This document shows, piece after piece, positions 6,175 through 12,643 of a stretch of 12,643 nucleotides of DNA; within the stretch, counting starts at the first letter, position 1; every line of letters starts with the position of its first letter. This stretch comes from Clostridia bacterium (GTDB lineage: Bacteria > Bacillota_A > Clostridia > Oscillospirales > Acutalibacteraceae), in NCBI GenBank assembly GCA_017441045.1, contig JAFSAK010000040.1, forward strand, positions 1 through 12,643, written 5' to 3'. The position numbers and the translations under genes are program-made. Under the pieces are notes generated by a model, which worked only from the letters and a program-made list of their open reading frames with translations, had not been told where the DNA came from and searched no databases.

Positions 6175-6765
6175 ATGTCTAAAACCCCGCTCACGCAGAA
6201 ACAAAGCGATGTTTATAATTATCTAGTAAAGCAGATGTCAAAGGGAATTCCCCCTACAGTCAGAGAAATCTGTCTTGCTACGGGAATCAAATCCACCTCT
6301 ACGGTGCACGGCATTTTGGGTGCACTTGAAGAGGGGGGTTACATAACGAGAAACGCCGGCTATTCAAGAGCCATTAAAATCGATAGCGGATATGATTCTG
6401 CTATGGTGCCCCTTGTTGGTAAAGTAACGGCAGGTCAGCCAATACTTGCCGTTGAGCAGATAGAAGATTATATACCCTATCCAACTAAAAATTCCGAAGG
6501 TCTCTTTGCCCTTAAAGTATCGGGACTAAGTATGAAAAATGCGGGAATTTTAGATGGGGATATTGTAGTTGCGGATAAAAACTGCCCTTGCAAGAACGGG
6601 GATATTATAATCGGTATGGACGGGGACGAGGCAACCGTTAAGCGCCTTAGCATAGATAAAAACGGCAATATCGTATTTCTCCCCGAAAACCCCGATTTTG
6701 AACCGATTCATCCCGAAAAACCTTCGGTGCTCGGCAAGGTAATCGGCAGTTACAGAAAGTATTGA
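6175..6765 (+). CDS. lexA: LexA repressor (SOS response), self-cleaving
   Basis: This 196-residue transcriptional repressor of DNA-damage genes is inactivated by RecA-stimulated self-cleavage. The N-terminal winged helix-turn-helix (about 1-70) includes TVREICLATGIKSTSTVHGI (28-47). The C-terminal S24 peptidase domain holds the Ala86-Gly87 cleavage site in TAGQP, the nucleophile Ser119 in GLSMKN and the general base Lys156 in ATVKRL. All elements are present, so it should be a functional autoprotease. The ATG at 6175 is chosen because AAGGAG (6161-6166) lies 8 nt upstream and the protein then has the family's standard N-terminus; the frame is open further upstream only because it overlaps the TauE-like gene. 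A near-consensus SOS box shows autoregulation. rnhA follows after 15 nt with no terminator, so readthrough into downstream genes is expected. Confidence 0.97.
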   Translation: MSKTPLTQKQSDVYNYLVKQMSKGIPPTVREICLATGIKSTSTVHGILGALEEGGYITRNAGYSRAIKIDSGYDSAMVPLVGKVTAGQPILAVEQIEDYIPYPTKNSEGLFALKVSGLSMKNAGILDGDIVVADKNCPCKNGDIIIGMDGDEATVKRLSIDKNGNIVFLPENPDFEPIHPEKPSVLGKVIGSYRKY

Positions 6766-6780
6766 AAAGGGTAATATTAT

Positions 6781-7218
6781 ATGTTAAAATATGTAGAGAT
6801 TTTTACCGATGGCGCTTGTTCGGGCAATCCCGGTCCTGGAGGTTGGGGAGCCATTTTGCGTTATAATGGCAAGGAAAGAGAACTTTCGGGCGGTGAAAAT
6901 GAAACCACCAATAACCGAATGGAACTTACCGCCGCTATAAAAGCCCTTTCTGCCCTTAAAGAGCCCTGTAAAGTGCGGCTTGTCACCGATTCCAAATATG
7001 TAGCAGATGGCATTACTCAAGGATGGGCGGAATCTTGGCAGAAAAACGGTTGGCGCAAAGCCGATAAAAAACCCGCTTTAAACCCTGATTTATGGGAAGA
7101 ACTTTTAAAATTACTTAAAATTCACGATGTTACGATTGATTGGGTTAAAGGTCACGCAGGTCATCCCGAAAATGAGCGTTGCGACCAATTGGCCGTAAAT
7201 TTTTATAAGTCATTATGA
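6781..7218 (+). CDS. rnhA: Ribonuclease HI
   Basis: This cytoplasmic endonuclease cuts the RNA strand of RNA-DNA hybrids (R-loops, Okazaki primers) using two metal ions. At 145 residues it is close to the E. coli enzyme. The catalytic set is complete: Asp10 in [14 protein letters not shown], Glu48 in NNRMELTA, Asp70 in VTDSKYV, His125 in [10 protein letters not shown] and Asp135 in the ERCDQLA segment. The basic protrusion region with [13 protein letters not shown] (86-98) is retained, so hybrid binding should be of the E. coli type. AAAAGGG lies about 9 nt before the ATG. It sits between lexA and queT with gaps of 15 and 10 nt and is probably cotranscribed with lexA, which would raise R-loop removal during DNA damage (inference). 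Confidence 0.97.
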   Translation: MLKYVEIFTDGACSGNPGPGGWGAILRYNGKERELSGGENETTNNRMELTAAIKALSALKEPCKVRLVTDSKYVADGITQGWAESWQKNGWRKADKKPALNPDLWEELLKLLKIHDVTIDWVKGHAGHPENERCDQLAVNFYKSL

Positions 7219-7228
7219 GGCAAAACCA

Positions 7229-7735
7229 ATGAATAGAAAACAAAAAATAAGATTTTTAGTCGAAGGGGCGCTTATAGCCGCCGCTTATGCGGGGCTAACT
7301 TTGGCGGGAATAGGTTTTTCCTATGGCTCGGTGCAGTTTCGAATAGCCGAAATTTTAACCGTTCTCCCCATTTTTACCCCGTCGGCAATACCGGGGCTAA
7401 TGGTGGGTTGCTTTATAGCCAATATAGCATCTTTTAATGCTATGGATATGATTTTCGGCACCCTTGCTACCCTTTTGGCCGCAGTGGTTACCTATGCTTT
7501 AAGGAAAATTTGCATAAAGGGAATACCCGTGCTTTCTCTTCTTTCCCCCGTGTTTTTCAATGCGATTATAATAGGCGCGGAACTATATCTTTTAAGCGCA
7601 ACGCCTTGGGGATTTGGGCTTACCGCCCTCTCTATCGGGGTAAGCGAATTTTTTATTTGCGTAGTGTTGGGCATACCTGTGGCGCTACTGCTTAAAAAGT
7701 ATAATATTTTTGATACAAAAAATACCAAAAAATAA
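7229..7735 (+). CDS. queT: QueT-family ECF transporter S component (queuosine precursor uptake)
   Basis: This 168-residue membrane protein is the predicted substrate-binding subunit of an energy-coupling-factor transporter; the shared EcfA/A'/T module would be encoded elsewhere. The family signature QFRIAEILTVLP (36-47) and the glycine-rich GLMVGCFIANIAS (56-68) are clear, with about five to six hydrophobic segments (8-30, 40-66, 72-92, 100-123, 130-155). The family is linked to uptake of preQ1, preQ0 or queuine for the queuosine modification of tRNA. Many members are controlled by a preQ1 riboswitch, but here only 10 nt separate the gene from rnhA, so no riboswitch fits. GAGG (7217-7220) overlaps the rnhA stop. 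Its operon partners trmK, rqcH and yhaM also act on RNA or translation. The substrate is assigned from the family only. Confidence 0.88.
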   Translation: MNRKQKIRFLVEGALIAAAYAGLTLAGIGFSYGSVQFRIAEILTVLPIFTPSAIPGLMVGCFIANIASFNAMDMIFGTLATLLAAVVTYALRKICIKGIPVLSLLSPVFFNAIIIGAELYLLSATPWGFGLTALSIGVSEFFICVVLGIPVALLLKKYNIFDTKNTKK

Positions 7736-7751
7736 AATTTAAGGAGTTTTT

Positions 7752-8723
7752 ATGAACTTTACACCTGTTGATAATATGGGCAGAGTAGAGGGATACTGTC
7801 TCGTTAAATCGGTTGAACAGAAAACCTCTTCCAAAGGGGATACGTATCTCGATTTCACCCTTGGTGATAAAGATGGCGAGATTAACGGAAAACTTTGGCG
7901 TTATAATCTTATGGAACACGGCGAATACAAGAATAACGATCTGGTTAAAATTAGAGGTACCATATCCCAGTATAACGGAGTGGACCAGTTAAGAATTGAG
8001 CGAATTCGCCACTGTATTGATCAAGATAATGTAACTATGGAAGATTTCGTTCAGTCGGTATCCTATTCTTCCCTTGATATGTATAATGAACTTATGTCGG
8101 TAGCGGATGATTTTTCGGATTCGGATCTTAAAAAATTGGTTACCGCTATATATGAGGATAACCGCGAAGCCCTTTTATATTGGCCTGCCGCCTATAAACT
8201 TCATCACGCTCTTCGCGGCGGTCTTTTGATGCATACTTTATCCATAGTTCGTCTGGCAGAAATGATTTGCGAGGTCTATCCGTTTATCGATAAGGATTTA
8301 CTTCTTGCGGGCGCTATGCTGCATGATATTTCCAAACTTGAGGAATTTGTAGTAAACGAGGCGGGCGTAGCGGAAAATTACTCGGTAGAAGGTAACCTTT
8401 TAGGTCACTTGGCTATGGGAGCCGTAAAGGTTAATAAATATGCCGAAAAACTTGGAATTGACCGCAAAACTGCAATGCTCGTTGAACATATGATTTTATC
8501 TCATCACGGGGAGCCCGATTTCGGAGCCGCCGTTAGACCTATGTTTATAGAGGCCGAACTCCTATCTCAACTCGACCTTATGGATTCAAGGGTTTACGAG
8601 ATGAGAGAAGCGGTTGCGGGGATTAATAAGGATGATTTTTCCGCGCGAATGTGGGCCCTTGATAACCGAAAACTCTATAATCACGACCGCGCAGATTTAA
8701 AAACAGAACCTAAATTATTCTAA
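7752..8723 (+). CDS. yhaM: 3'-5' exoribonuclease YhaM (OB fold plus HD domain)
   Basis: This 323-residue cytoplasmic nuclease trims RNA 3' ends (and acts on single-stranded DNA) with metal ions; it is found in Gram-positive bacteria. The N-terminal OB-fold (about 10-90) would bind nucleic acid. It is followed by an HD-type phosphohydrolase domain with HHALRGGLLMHTLS (151-164), the metal-binding HD pair in AMLHDISKLEEF (188-199), His219, the double His251-His252 in MILSHHGEPDFG and Asp275 in LSQLDLMDSR. All HD-domain metal ligands are present, so it should be active. The length and domain order match B. subtilis YhaM. AAGGAG lies 5 nt before the ATG. It follows queT by 16 nt and precedes the DUF1858 gene by 20 nt, in the same direction. 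Confidence 0.95.
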   Translation: MNFTPVDNMGRVEGYCLVKSVEQKTSSKGDTYLDFTLGDKDGEINGKLWRYNLMEHGEYKNNDLVKIRGTISQYNGVDQLRIERIRHCIDQDNVTMEDFVQSVSYSSLDMYNELMSVADDFSDSDLKKLVTAIYEDNREALLYWPAAYKLHHALRGGLLMHTLSIVRLAEMICEVYPFIDKDLLLAGAMLHDISKLEEFVVNEAGVAENYSVEGNLLGHLAMGAVKVNKYAEKLGIDRKTAMLVEHMILSHHGEPDFGAAVRPMFIEAELLSQLDLMDSRVYEMREAVAGINKDDFSARMWALDNRKLYNHDRADLKTEPKLF

Positions 8724-8743
8724 TTTGAAAGGAATTTAAAAAT

Positions 8744-8944
8744 ATGAAAATCACAAAAGATATGCTTATAGGCGATGTACTTGATATTGACAGAGGCGCC
8801 GCAACCTACTTTTTTGAAATAGGTATGCATTGTCTTGGTTGCCCCGCTTCAAGAGGCGAAACCATTGAGCAGGCATGCAGTGTTCACGGAACTGATTGCG
8901 ATGCTTTGCTAGCAAAACTTAACGCATATTTTGCCGATAAATAA
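8744..8944 (+). CDS. DUF1858 small redox-type protein
   Basis: This 66-residue cytoplasmic protein belongs to the DUF1858 family, known as the domain associated with hybrid-cluster proteins and similar redox systems. The signature is the stretch FFEIGMHCLGCPASRGETIE (23-42) with Cys30 and Cys33 as a CxxC-like pair. Two further cysteines (45 and 52) follow. The pair could form a redox disulfide or bind metal; no specific reaction is established for the family. GAAAGGAA (8727-8734) lies 9 nt before the start. The stop codon overlaps the trmK start by one base (TAATG), so it is translationally linked to trmK, but no functional link between the two is known to me. Confidence 0.85.
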   Translation: MKITKDMLIGDVLDIDRGAATYFFEIGMHCLGCPASRGETIEQACSVHGTDCDALLAKLNAYFADK

Positions 8945-9633
8945 TGAAGCCATTAAGCCGTCGGCTTTCGCTATTATTATCCTTTGCGGAAACGGGTAAA
9001 AATATCTGTGATGTTGGAACAGATCACGGCTATCTTGCCGCCGCCCTTGCACTTTCGGGCAGATTCGGAAAGATTACCGCAACGGATATTAACGAAAAGC
9101 CCCTTAATAACGCCCGAAAAAATTTAGAAAAACTTGGTGTAGATAATGTAAAGCTCGTTCTTTGTGACGGGCTTTCAGGCGTTACAAGGAGTGATGCCGA
9201 TAATGTTATCATCGCAGGTATGGGCGGCGAGGTTATTTGGGGTATAATTGACCGTACACCTTTTCTTAAGGAGGATGGTGTTAAACTCATTTTGCAACCC
9301 ACCACCGCCGCTTCTTTTTTAAGGGAGAATTTGTTGGCGAAGGGATTTTTCATAGAAAATGAAGAAGCCGTAACGGAAAACGGAAAAATATATTCGGTTA
9401 TGGCCGTAAAATATGACGGGGTAGAAAAAAACATCTCGCCTCTTGAAATGAGGATAGGCAAACTAACTCCCACTTCGCCCCAAAATATTTCCTACATAGA
9501 AAAGCAGTATAATATACTAAATAGAAAATCCCGCGATTTAAAAAACATAGCGGGTAAGGAAGAAGAATATAACGAGGCGGCAAGTACCGCTCTTGAACTT
9601 AAAAAAATCCTGGAGGCAAGAAATGGCGCTTGA
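8944..9633 (+). CDS. trmK: tRNA (adenine(22)-N1)-methyltransferase
   Basis: This 229-residue S-adenosylmethionine-dependent class I methyltransferase makes m1A at position 22 in the D-arm of tRNAs, typically tRNA-Ser and tRNA-Tyr in Gram-positive bacteria. The N-terminus LSRRLSLLLSF (4-14) leads into motif I DVGTDHGYLAAAL (23-35), the acidic end of strand 2 in ATDIN (46-50), LCDGLSGV (73-80) and the TrmK-specific IIAGMGGEVI (89-98), followed by ILQPTTAASFLREN (116-129). The last 55 or so residues are helical, as in family structures. There is no Shine-Dalgarno before the ATG; its first base is the last base of the preceding stop, so translation probably depends on reinitiation after the DUF1858 protein. 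The 3' end overlaps rqcH by 11 nt. The Nif3-like gene often found after trmK is absent here. Confidence 0.95.
   Translation: MKPLSRRLSLLLSFAETGKNICDVGTDHGYLAAALALSGRFGKITATDINEKPLNNARKNLEKLGVDNVKLVLCDGLSGVTRSDADNVIIAGMGGEVIWGIIDRTPFLKEDGVKLILQPTTAASFLRENLLAKGFFIENEEAVTENGKIYSVMAVKYDGVEKNISPLEMRIGKLTPTSPQNISYIEKQYNILNRKSRDLKNIAGKEEEYNEAASTALELKKILEARNGA
9611..9616 (+). promoter_or_regulatory. Ribosome binding site that decides the rqcH start
   Basis: TGGAGG lies inside the 3' end of trmK, 6 nt before the ATG at 9623. It supports that start over the in-frame ATG at 9593. Confidence 0.75.
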
Positions 9634-11353
9634 TGGCGGATTTATTCGTAAACTTACGGCGGAACTTTCGAAAGCCGTAGATTGCCATATTGATAAAGCG
9701 TACCAACCGTCTAAAGACGAGTTGGTTTTCTTGTTGCGCAAAAAAGGTTTTTCAAAGCGGCTTTTGATGAGCGCAAGGCCCAATTCGGCAAGGGTTAATT
9801 TCACTGAAGAAAAGACGGAAAACCCCGCTGTTCCGCCAAATTTTTGTATGCTTTTGCGAAAGCATTTCGGCGGCGCGAGAATCACAAAAATTTATCAATC
9901 GGGATTTGAAAGAATAATCGAGTTCGGTTTCGAGAGCACAAATGAAATGGGCGATAGAGTCGAACTCAAAATAATATGCGAACTAATCGGAAATCAGAGC
10001 AATATAATTATGCTCGATGCCGATGGGAAAATTTTGGATGCCCTGCGCCGCAGTGATATAGAAACGGCAAAACGGATTATTTGGCCTGGGGCTAAGTACG
10101 AATATCCCGAAGCACTATCAAAAAAGGATATAACCGAAACTTCGGCGGAAGAAACGGTGCAATATATTAAATCTCTCCCCGAAATGCCTTTGTGGAAGGC
10201 CATTTTATCGGTTTGCGATGGACTTTCTCCCCTCGTTTGCCGAGAAATAGAATATAGAGCGTACGGCAGAGAGGTTTTAACTTCTGAAATTTATGATGTG
10301 AAACCTTTGATGGAAGCTTTAAATGATATAAAATCCGCCATTTTATCAGGCGGAACACCCGTAATGCTGCTTGATAAAAACGGCGCGCCCAAAGAGTTTT
10401 CTTTTTATTCCATAAAGCAATACGGTGACTTTTATCAGTCAAAAGAATTTGCTTCATATAGCGAACTTCTCGATGCCTTTTTCAGCGGCCGAGATAATAC
10501 CAATCGAATAGGTAAAGCATCGGCAGAATTAACTCGATTTGTCAATAATCTTATGAGTAGGGCCAATAAAAGATTGAATCTTCGCCTTAAAGAACTTGAA
10601 GGTTGCAAAAACCGCGAACATTTAAGGATATACGGAGAACTGATAAAAGCCAATATCCATTTGATTGCTGCGGGAACACCCGTAGCCAAGGTGCCTAATT
10701 TTTACGATGAAAATATGGCAATTATAGAAATTCCCCTCGATGTTTCTTTAAGCCCTCAAAACAATGCGGCAAAATACTTTAAAGAATATAAAAAAAGTTA
10801 TTCTGCCGAACAATCCTTGACGCTTCTTACCGAAAAAGACCGCGAAGAGATTAAATATCTTGAATCGGTCATTCTGGGACTTTCGACCTGCGAAAAACTT
10901 TCTCATATTGATGAAATTCGCGAAGAACTTAAGGCGGCGGGATATATAAAAGAAAAATCGGCAAGCGGCCGCAAAAAAGTTTCCGCGCCGAAAGCCGATG
11001 AGTATATAAGCCCCGATGGATTTAGGGTGCTCGTTGGCAAAAATAATATACAAAACGACCATATAACCACCAAAATGGCCGATAAAACGGATATGTGGTT
11101 TCATACAAAGGAAATTCACGGGTCTCACGTGCTTGTGAAAACCGAAGGCAAAGAATTGCCTTATGATACTATAATTTTCGCCGCAACTTTGGCCGCGAAG
11201 AACAGTAAAGCCAAGGAATCTTCCAATGTGCCCGTGGATTATACCCTCGCAAAATTCGTTAAAAAACCTTCCGGCGCAAAACCCGGAATGGTTATATATA
11301 CCACTAATAAGACGGTGTTTGTAAACCCAATGGAAAAGGAGAATTCGGTATGA
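9623..11353 (+). CDS. rqcH: NFACT-family ribosome quality control protein RqcH (Rqc2/NEMF homologue, formerly FbpA)
   Basis: RqcH binds split 50S subunits carrying stalled nascent chains and recruits tRNA-Ala to add C-terminal alanine tails that mark the chain for degradation. The protein has 576 residues, the usual family size. The NFACT-N/FpgN region spans about 1-290, with helical coiled-coil-like stretches at about 295-345 and 385-440. The C-terminal NFACT-R domain starts at about 462 and contains GKNNIQNDHITTKMA (472-486), DMWFHTKEIHGSHV (490-503) and PSGAKPGMVIY (549-559). Older annotations call such proteins fibronectin-binding. The Asp-Arg pair needed for tailing in known RqcH/Rqc2 proteins appears as Glu96-Arg97 (SGFERIIEF). 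The ATG at 9623 has TGGAGG 6 nt upstream and overlaps trmK by 11 nt; the following gene overlaps by 4 nt. A short basic, Ser/Ala-rich linker (445-457) precedes NFACT-R. Confidence 0.95.
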   Translation: MALDGGFIRKLTAELSKAVDCHIDKAYQPSKDELVFLLRKKGFSKRLLMSARPNSARVNFTEEKTENPAVPPNFCMLLRKHFGGARITKIYQSGFERIIEFGFESTNEMGDRVELKIICELIGNQSNIIMLDADGKILDALRRSDIETAKRIIWPGAKYEYPEALSKKDITETSAEETVQYIKSLPEMPLWKAILSVCDGLSPLVCREIEYRAYGREVLTSEIYDVKPLMEALNDIKSAILSGGTPVMLLDKNGAPKEFSFYSIKQYGDFYQSKEFASYSELLDAFFSGRDNTNRIGKASAELTRFVNNLMSRANKRLNLRLKELEGCKNREHLRIYGELIKANIHLIAAGTPVAKVPNFYDENMAIIEIPLDVSLSPQNNAAKYFKEYKKSYSAEQSLTLLTEKDREEIKYLESVILGLSTCEKLSHIDEIREELKAAGYIKEKSASGRKKVSAPKADEYISPDGFRVLVGKNNIQNDHITTKMADKTDMWFHTKEIHGSHVLVKTEGKELPYDTIIFAATLAAKNSKAKESSNVPVDYTLAKFVKKPSGAKPGMVIYTTNKTVFVNPMEKENSV

Positions 11354-12138
11354 GAATAGGCGTGTCCACATCCTGTTTTTACCCTATGCTCACCGAAGAT
11401 TCTTTGAAATTGGTGGGCGAAAACGGTGTAAAAACCACCGAGATATTTTTTAACGCAACGAGTGAACTTGAAAAGCCCTTCATAAAAGAACTTAAAAGCA
11501 TCAAAAACCACTATGGAATTGATGTTGTATCCTTGCATCCGACAATGTCCCTTGCGGAGTCATATGTCTTTTTTGCGGGGTATGAGCGTAGATTTAATGA
11601 GGGCGTCGAACTTTATAAACGCTATGCCGATGCGGCGGCGGAACTTGGCGCCAAGTATATCATTATGCATGGCGGAAAACCTAATAAATATTTAACCAAT
11701 GAAGAATATTGCCATAAATTTTTTGAGGTATCGAAAGCGGTTGGAGAGAATGGGGCCATGCTATTGCAAGAAAATGTGGTGCTCTTCAGAGCGGGAGACC
11801 TTGATTATTTAAAACTTATGGTTAAAACGCTGGGCAAAGATGCCAATATTTGCCTCGATATTAAGCAGTCAATAAGAGGCGGATATTCACCCTTTGATGT
11901 AGTGAAATGTGTAGGCGAAAACATTCGTCATATTCATATTAGTGATAATAGTGAAAAAGGGGATTGCCTTTTGCCGCCGCAGGGCACATTTGATTTTCAA
12001 AAATTCTTCCAAAAAGTCAGGGAAAAGGGCTATAAAGGCGATGCCATACTTGAGGTTTATGATTTTTGTTATAAGGATAAAAAAGATGTGTTTGAAAGCG
12101 CTCGCTTCGTAGAAAATAATGTACTTGCAAAAATATAA
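11350..12138 (+). CDS. Xylose-isomerase-like TIM-barrel protein (sugar phosphate isomerase/epimerase family)
   Basis: This 262-residue cytoplasmic protein belongs to the AP-endonuclease-2 / xylose-isomerase-like superfamily, whose members isomerise or epimerise sugars or act as metal-dependent endonucleases. Likely metal ligands sit at the ends of barrel strands: His63 in VSLHPTMS, His107 in YIIMHGGKP, Glu141 in LLQENVV, Asp170 in ICLDIKQ, His196 in IRHIHISDN and Glu235 in AILEVYDF. The LPPQGTFDFQKFF segment (208-220) is typical of the sugar-epimerase side of the family, so an endonuclease IV role is less likely. The substrate cannot be named. AAAAGGAG (11334-11341) lies 8 nt before the ATG, which overlaps the rqcH stop (ATGA). 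It is the last gene of the plus-strand cluster. The promoter of the next transcription unit begins inside its final codons. Confidence 0.88.
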   Translation: MRIGVSTSCFYPMLTEDSLKLVGENGVKTTEIFFNATSELEKPFIKELKSIKNHYGIDVVSLHPTMSLAESYVFFAGYERRFNEGVELYKRYADAAAELGAKYIIMHGGKPNKYLTNEEYCHKFFEVSKAVGENGAMLLQENVVLFRAGDLDYLKLMVKTLGKDANICLDIKQSIRGGYSPFDVVKCVGENIRHIHISDNSEKGDCLLPPQGTFDFQKFFQKVREKGYKGDAILEVYDFCYKDKKDVFESARFVENNVLAKI

Positions 12139-12153
12139 CCTTAATGATATAAT
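12125..12153 (+). promoter_or_regulatory. Promoter of the polysaccharide chain-length gene
   Basis: TTGCAA (12125-12130) and a perfect TATAAT (12148-12153) are separated by 17 nt, the same hexamers and spacing as the lexA promoter. The -35 lies in the last codons of the TIM-barrel gene, and the start codon follows 36 nt after the -10. This marks a new transcription unit despite the short gap. No terminator is visible before it. Confidence 0.75.
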
Positions 12154-12189
12154 TATTAGGATAAAATATAGTGGATGGAGGAGAGAAAT

Positions 12190-12643
12190 ATGAAAAAGTG
12201 GACCGTAGTTTATCTTTTTGAGTTTGCTTGGAAGAAAATTATCGCCCTTTTGTGTGCGGCAGTAATTTGCGCAGCGGCAACGTTTTCATACTGTTATTTT
12301 GTAGCAACTCCCAGATATACCGCAACTGCATCCGTAATGGTCACAAACGGCGCGGTTATAGATAATAATGCGGGTTATGAAAAGGTTCAAAGCACCGATA
12401 TTTCGGCATCTTTATCCTTGAGTAATACTGTTGTTGACCTTCTTAAAACTCCCAATATTTATAAAAATCTTTCCGATAAATTAAGCAATAAATATAGTTA
12501 TCAGCAGCTCAGAGGAATGATTTCTGCCGAGCGCAAGGATGAGGAAACCCTCATCATCAATGTCAGCGCTACTACTACCGACCCCGGCGAATCCATAAGG
12601 GTTGTAAATTCATATGCGAGTTTAGTTCCTGAATATATAAATA
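12190..12643 (+). CDS. Wzz/YveK-like polysaccharide chain-length / co-polymerase protein, 3' end cut by the window
   Basis: The frame is open from ATG 12190 to the window edge (151 codons). A short cytoplasmic N-terminus with KK is followed by one transmembrane helix (about 17-39). Then comes the Wzz-domain start, with TPRYTATASVMV (41-52) as the typical first strand, and an extracytoplasmic domain rich in Ser, Thr and Asn. The SLSNTVVDLLKTPNIY segment (76-91) also fits the family. Such proteins set chain length and, in Gram-positive bacteria, partner a BY-type tyrosine kinase during capsule or exopolysaccharide export. A strong GGAGGA lies 7 nt before the ATG. The second transmembrane helix and any kinase gene would lie beyond the window, so whether this is a stand-alone activator (CapA/YveK type) or a fusion with the kinase is unknown. 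Confidence 0.85.
   Translation, partial: MKKWTVVYLFEFAWKKIIALLCAAVICAAATFSYCYFVATPRYTATASVMVTNGAVIDNNAGYEKVQSTDISASLSLSNTVVDLLKTPNIYKNLSDKLSNKYSYQQLRGMISAERKDEETLIINVSATTTDPGESIRVVNSYASLVPEYIN

Noticed and set aside
10748..11371. A 207-codon minus-strand open frame inside rqcH
   Set aside because: It lies opposite the conserved NFACT-R domain of rqcH. The translation is Phe/Ile/Gly-rich, as expected for an antisense shadow of an AT-rich gene.

Overview
This window looks like a chromosomal segment from a low- to mid-GC Gram-positive anaerobe of the Bacillota, most likely class Clostridia. The evidence is the gene content (YhaM, TrmK, RqcH, a QueT-type ECF substrate-binding subunit, a DUF1858 redox protein), strong AGGAGG-type ribosome binding sites, consensus-like sigma-A promoters and a CGAAC-N4-GTTCG-type SOS box. 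It is densely packed: no gene-free stretch reaches 300 bases. The longest gaps are at 372-526 (a promoter, a hairpin terminator and a small inverted repeat) and 5270-5393 (a divergent promoter region). I see no tRNA, rRNA, CRISPR array, insertion sequence or integrase.

Left part, minus strand (1-5269). A leftward operon runs alpha/beta hydrolase, membrane-anchored MurF-type ligase, D-Ala-D-Ala ligase (ddl), CDF metal exporter, with gaps of 1 to 14 nt. It starts near a TATAAT box at 5307-5312 and ends at a hairpin terminator at 473-500. Beyond that terminator, with its own promoter, lies a gene cut by the window edge. It encodes an XRE-type helix-turn-helix domain joined in frame to the N-terminus of a phosphoglucosamine mutase (GlmM) or related phosphohexomutase. 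This is the most unusual item here, because it may tie DNA binding to an enzyme of UDP-GlcNAc and peptidoglycan precursor synthesis, next to the murF-ddl operon.

Right part, plus strand (5394-12138). Two half-size TauE/SafE-like membrane proteins overlap by 4 nt. They are followed by lexA, with a canonical promoter (TTGCAA-N17-TATAAT) and an SOS box immediately upstream. After lexA come rnhA, a QueT-like transporter subunit, yhaM, a DUF1858 protein, trmK, rqcH and a xylose-isomerase-like TIM-barrel protein. Gaps are 20 nt or less, or genes overlap, and there is no visible terminator. These genes probably form one long transcript devoted largely to nucleic-acid and translation quality control: RNA-DNA hybrid removal, RNA 3' trimming, tRNA m1A22 methylation, tailing of stalled nascent chains and queuosine precursor uptake. 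If so, it is at least partly under LexA.

Right edge (12125-12643). A second TTGCAA-N17-TATAAT promoter drives a Wzz/YveK-like polysaccharide chain-length or co-polymerase protein that runs off the window, probably the first gene of an exopolysaccharide or capsule locus.
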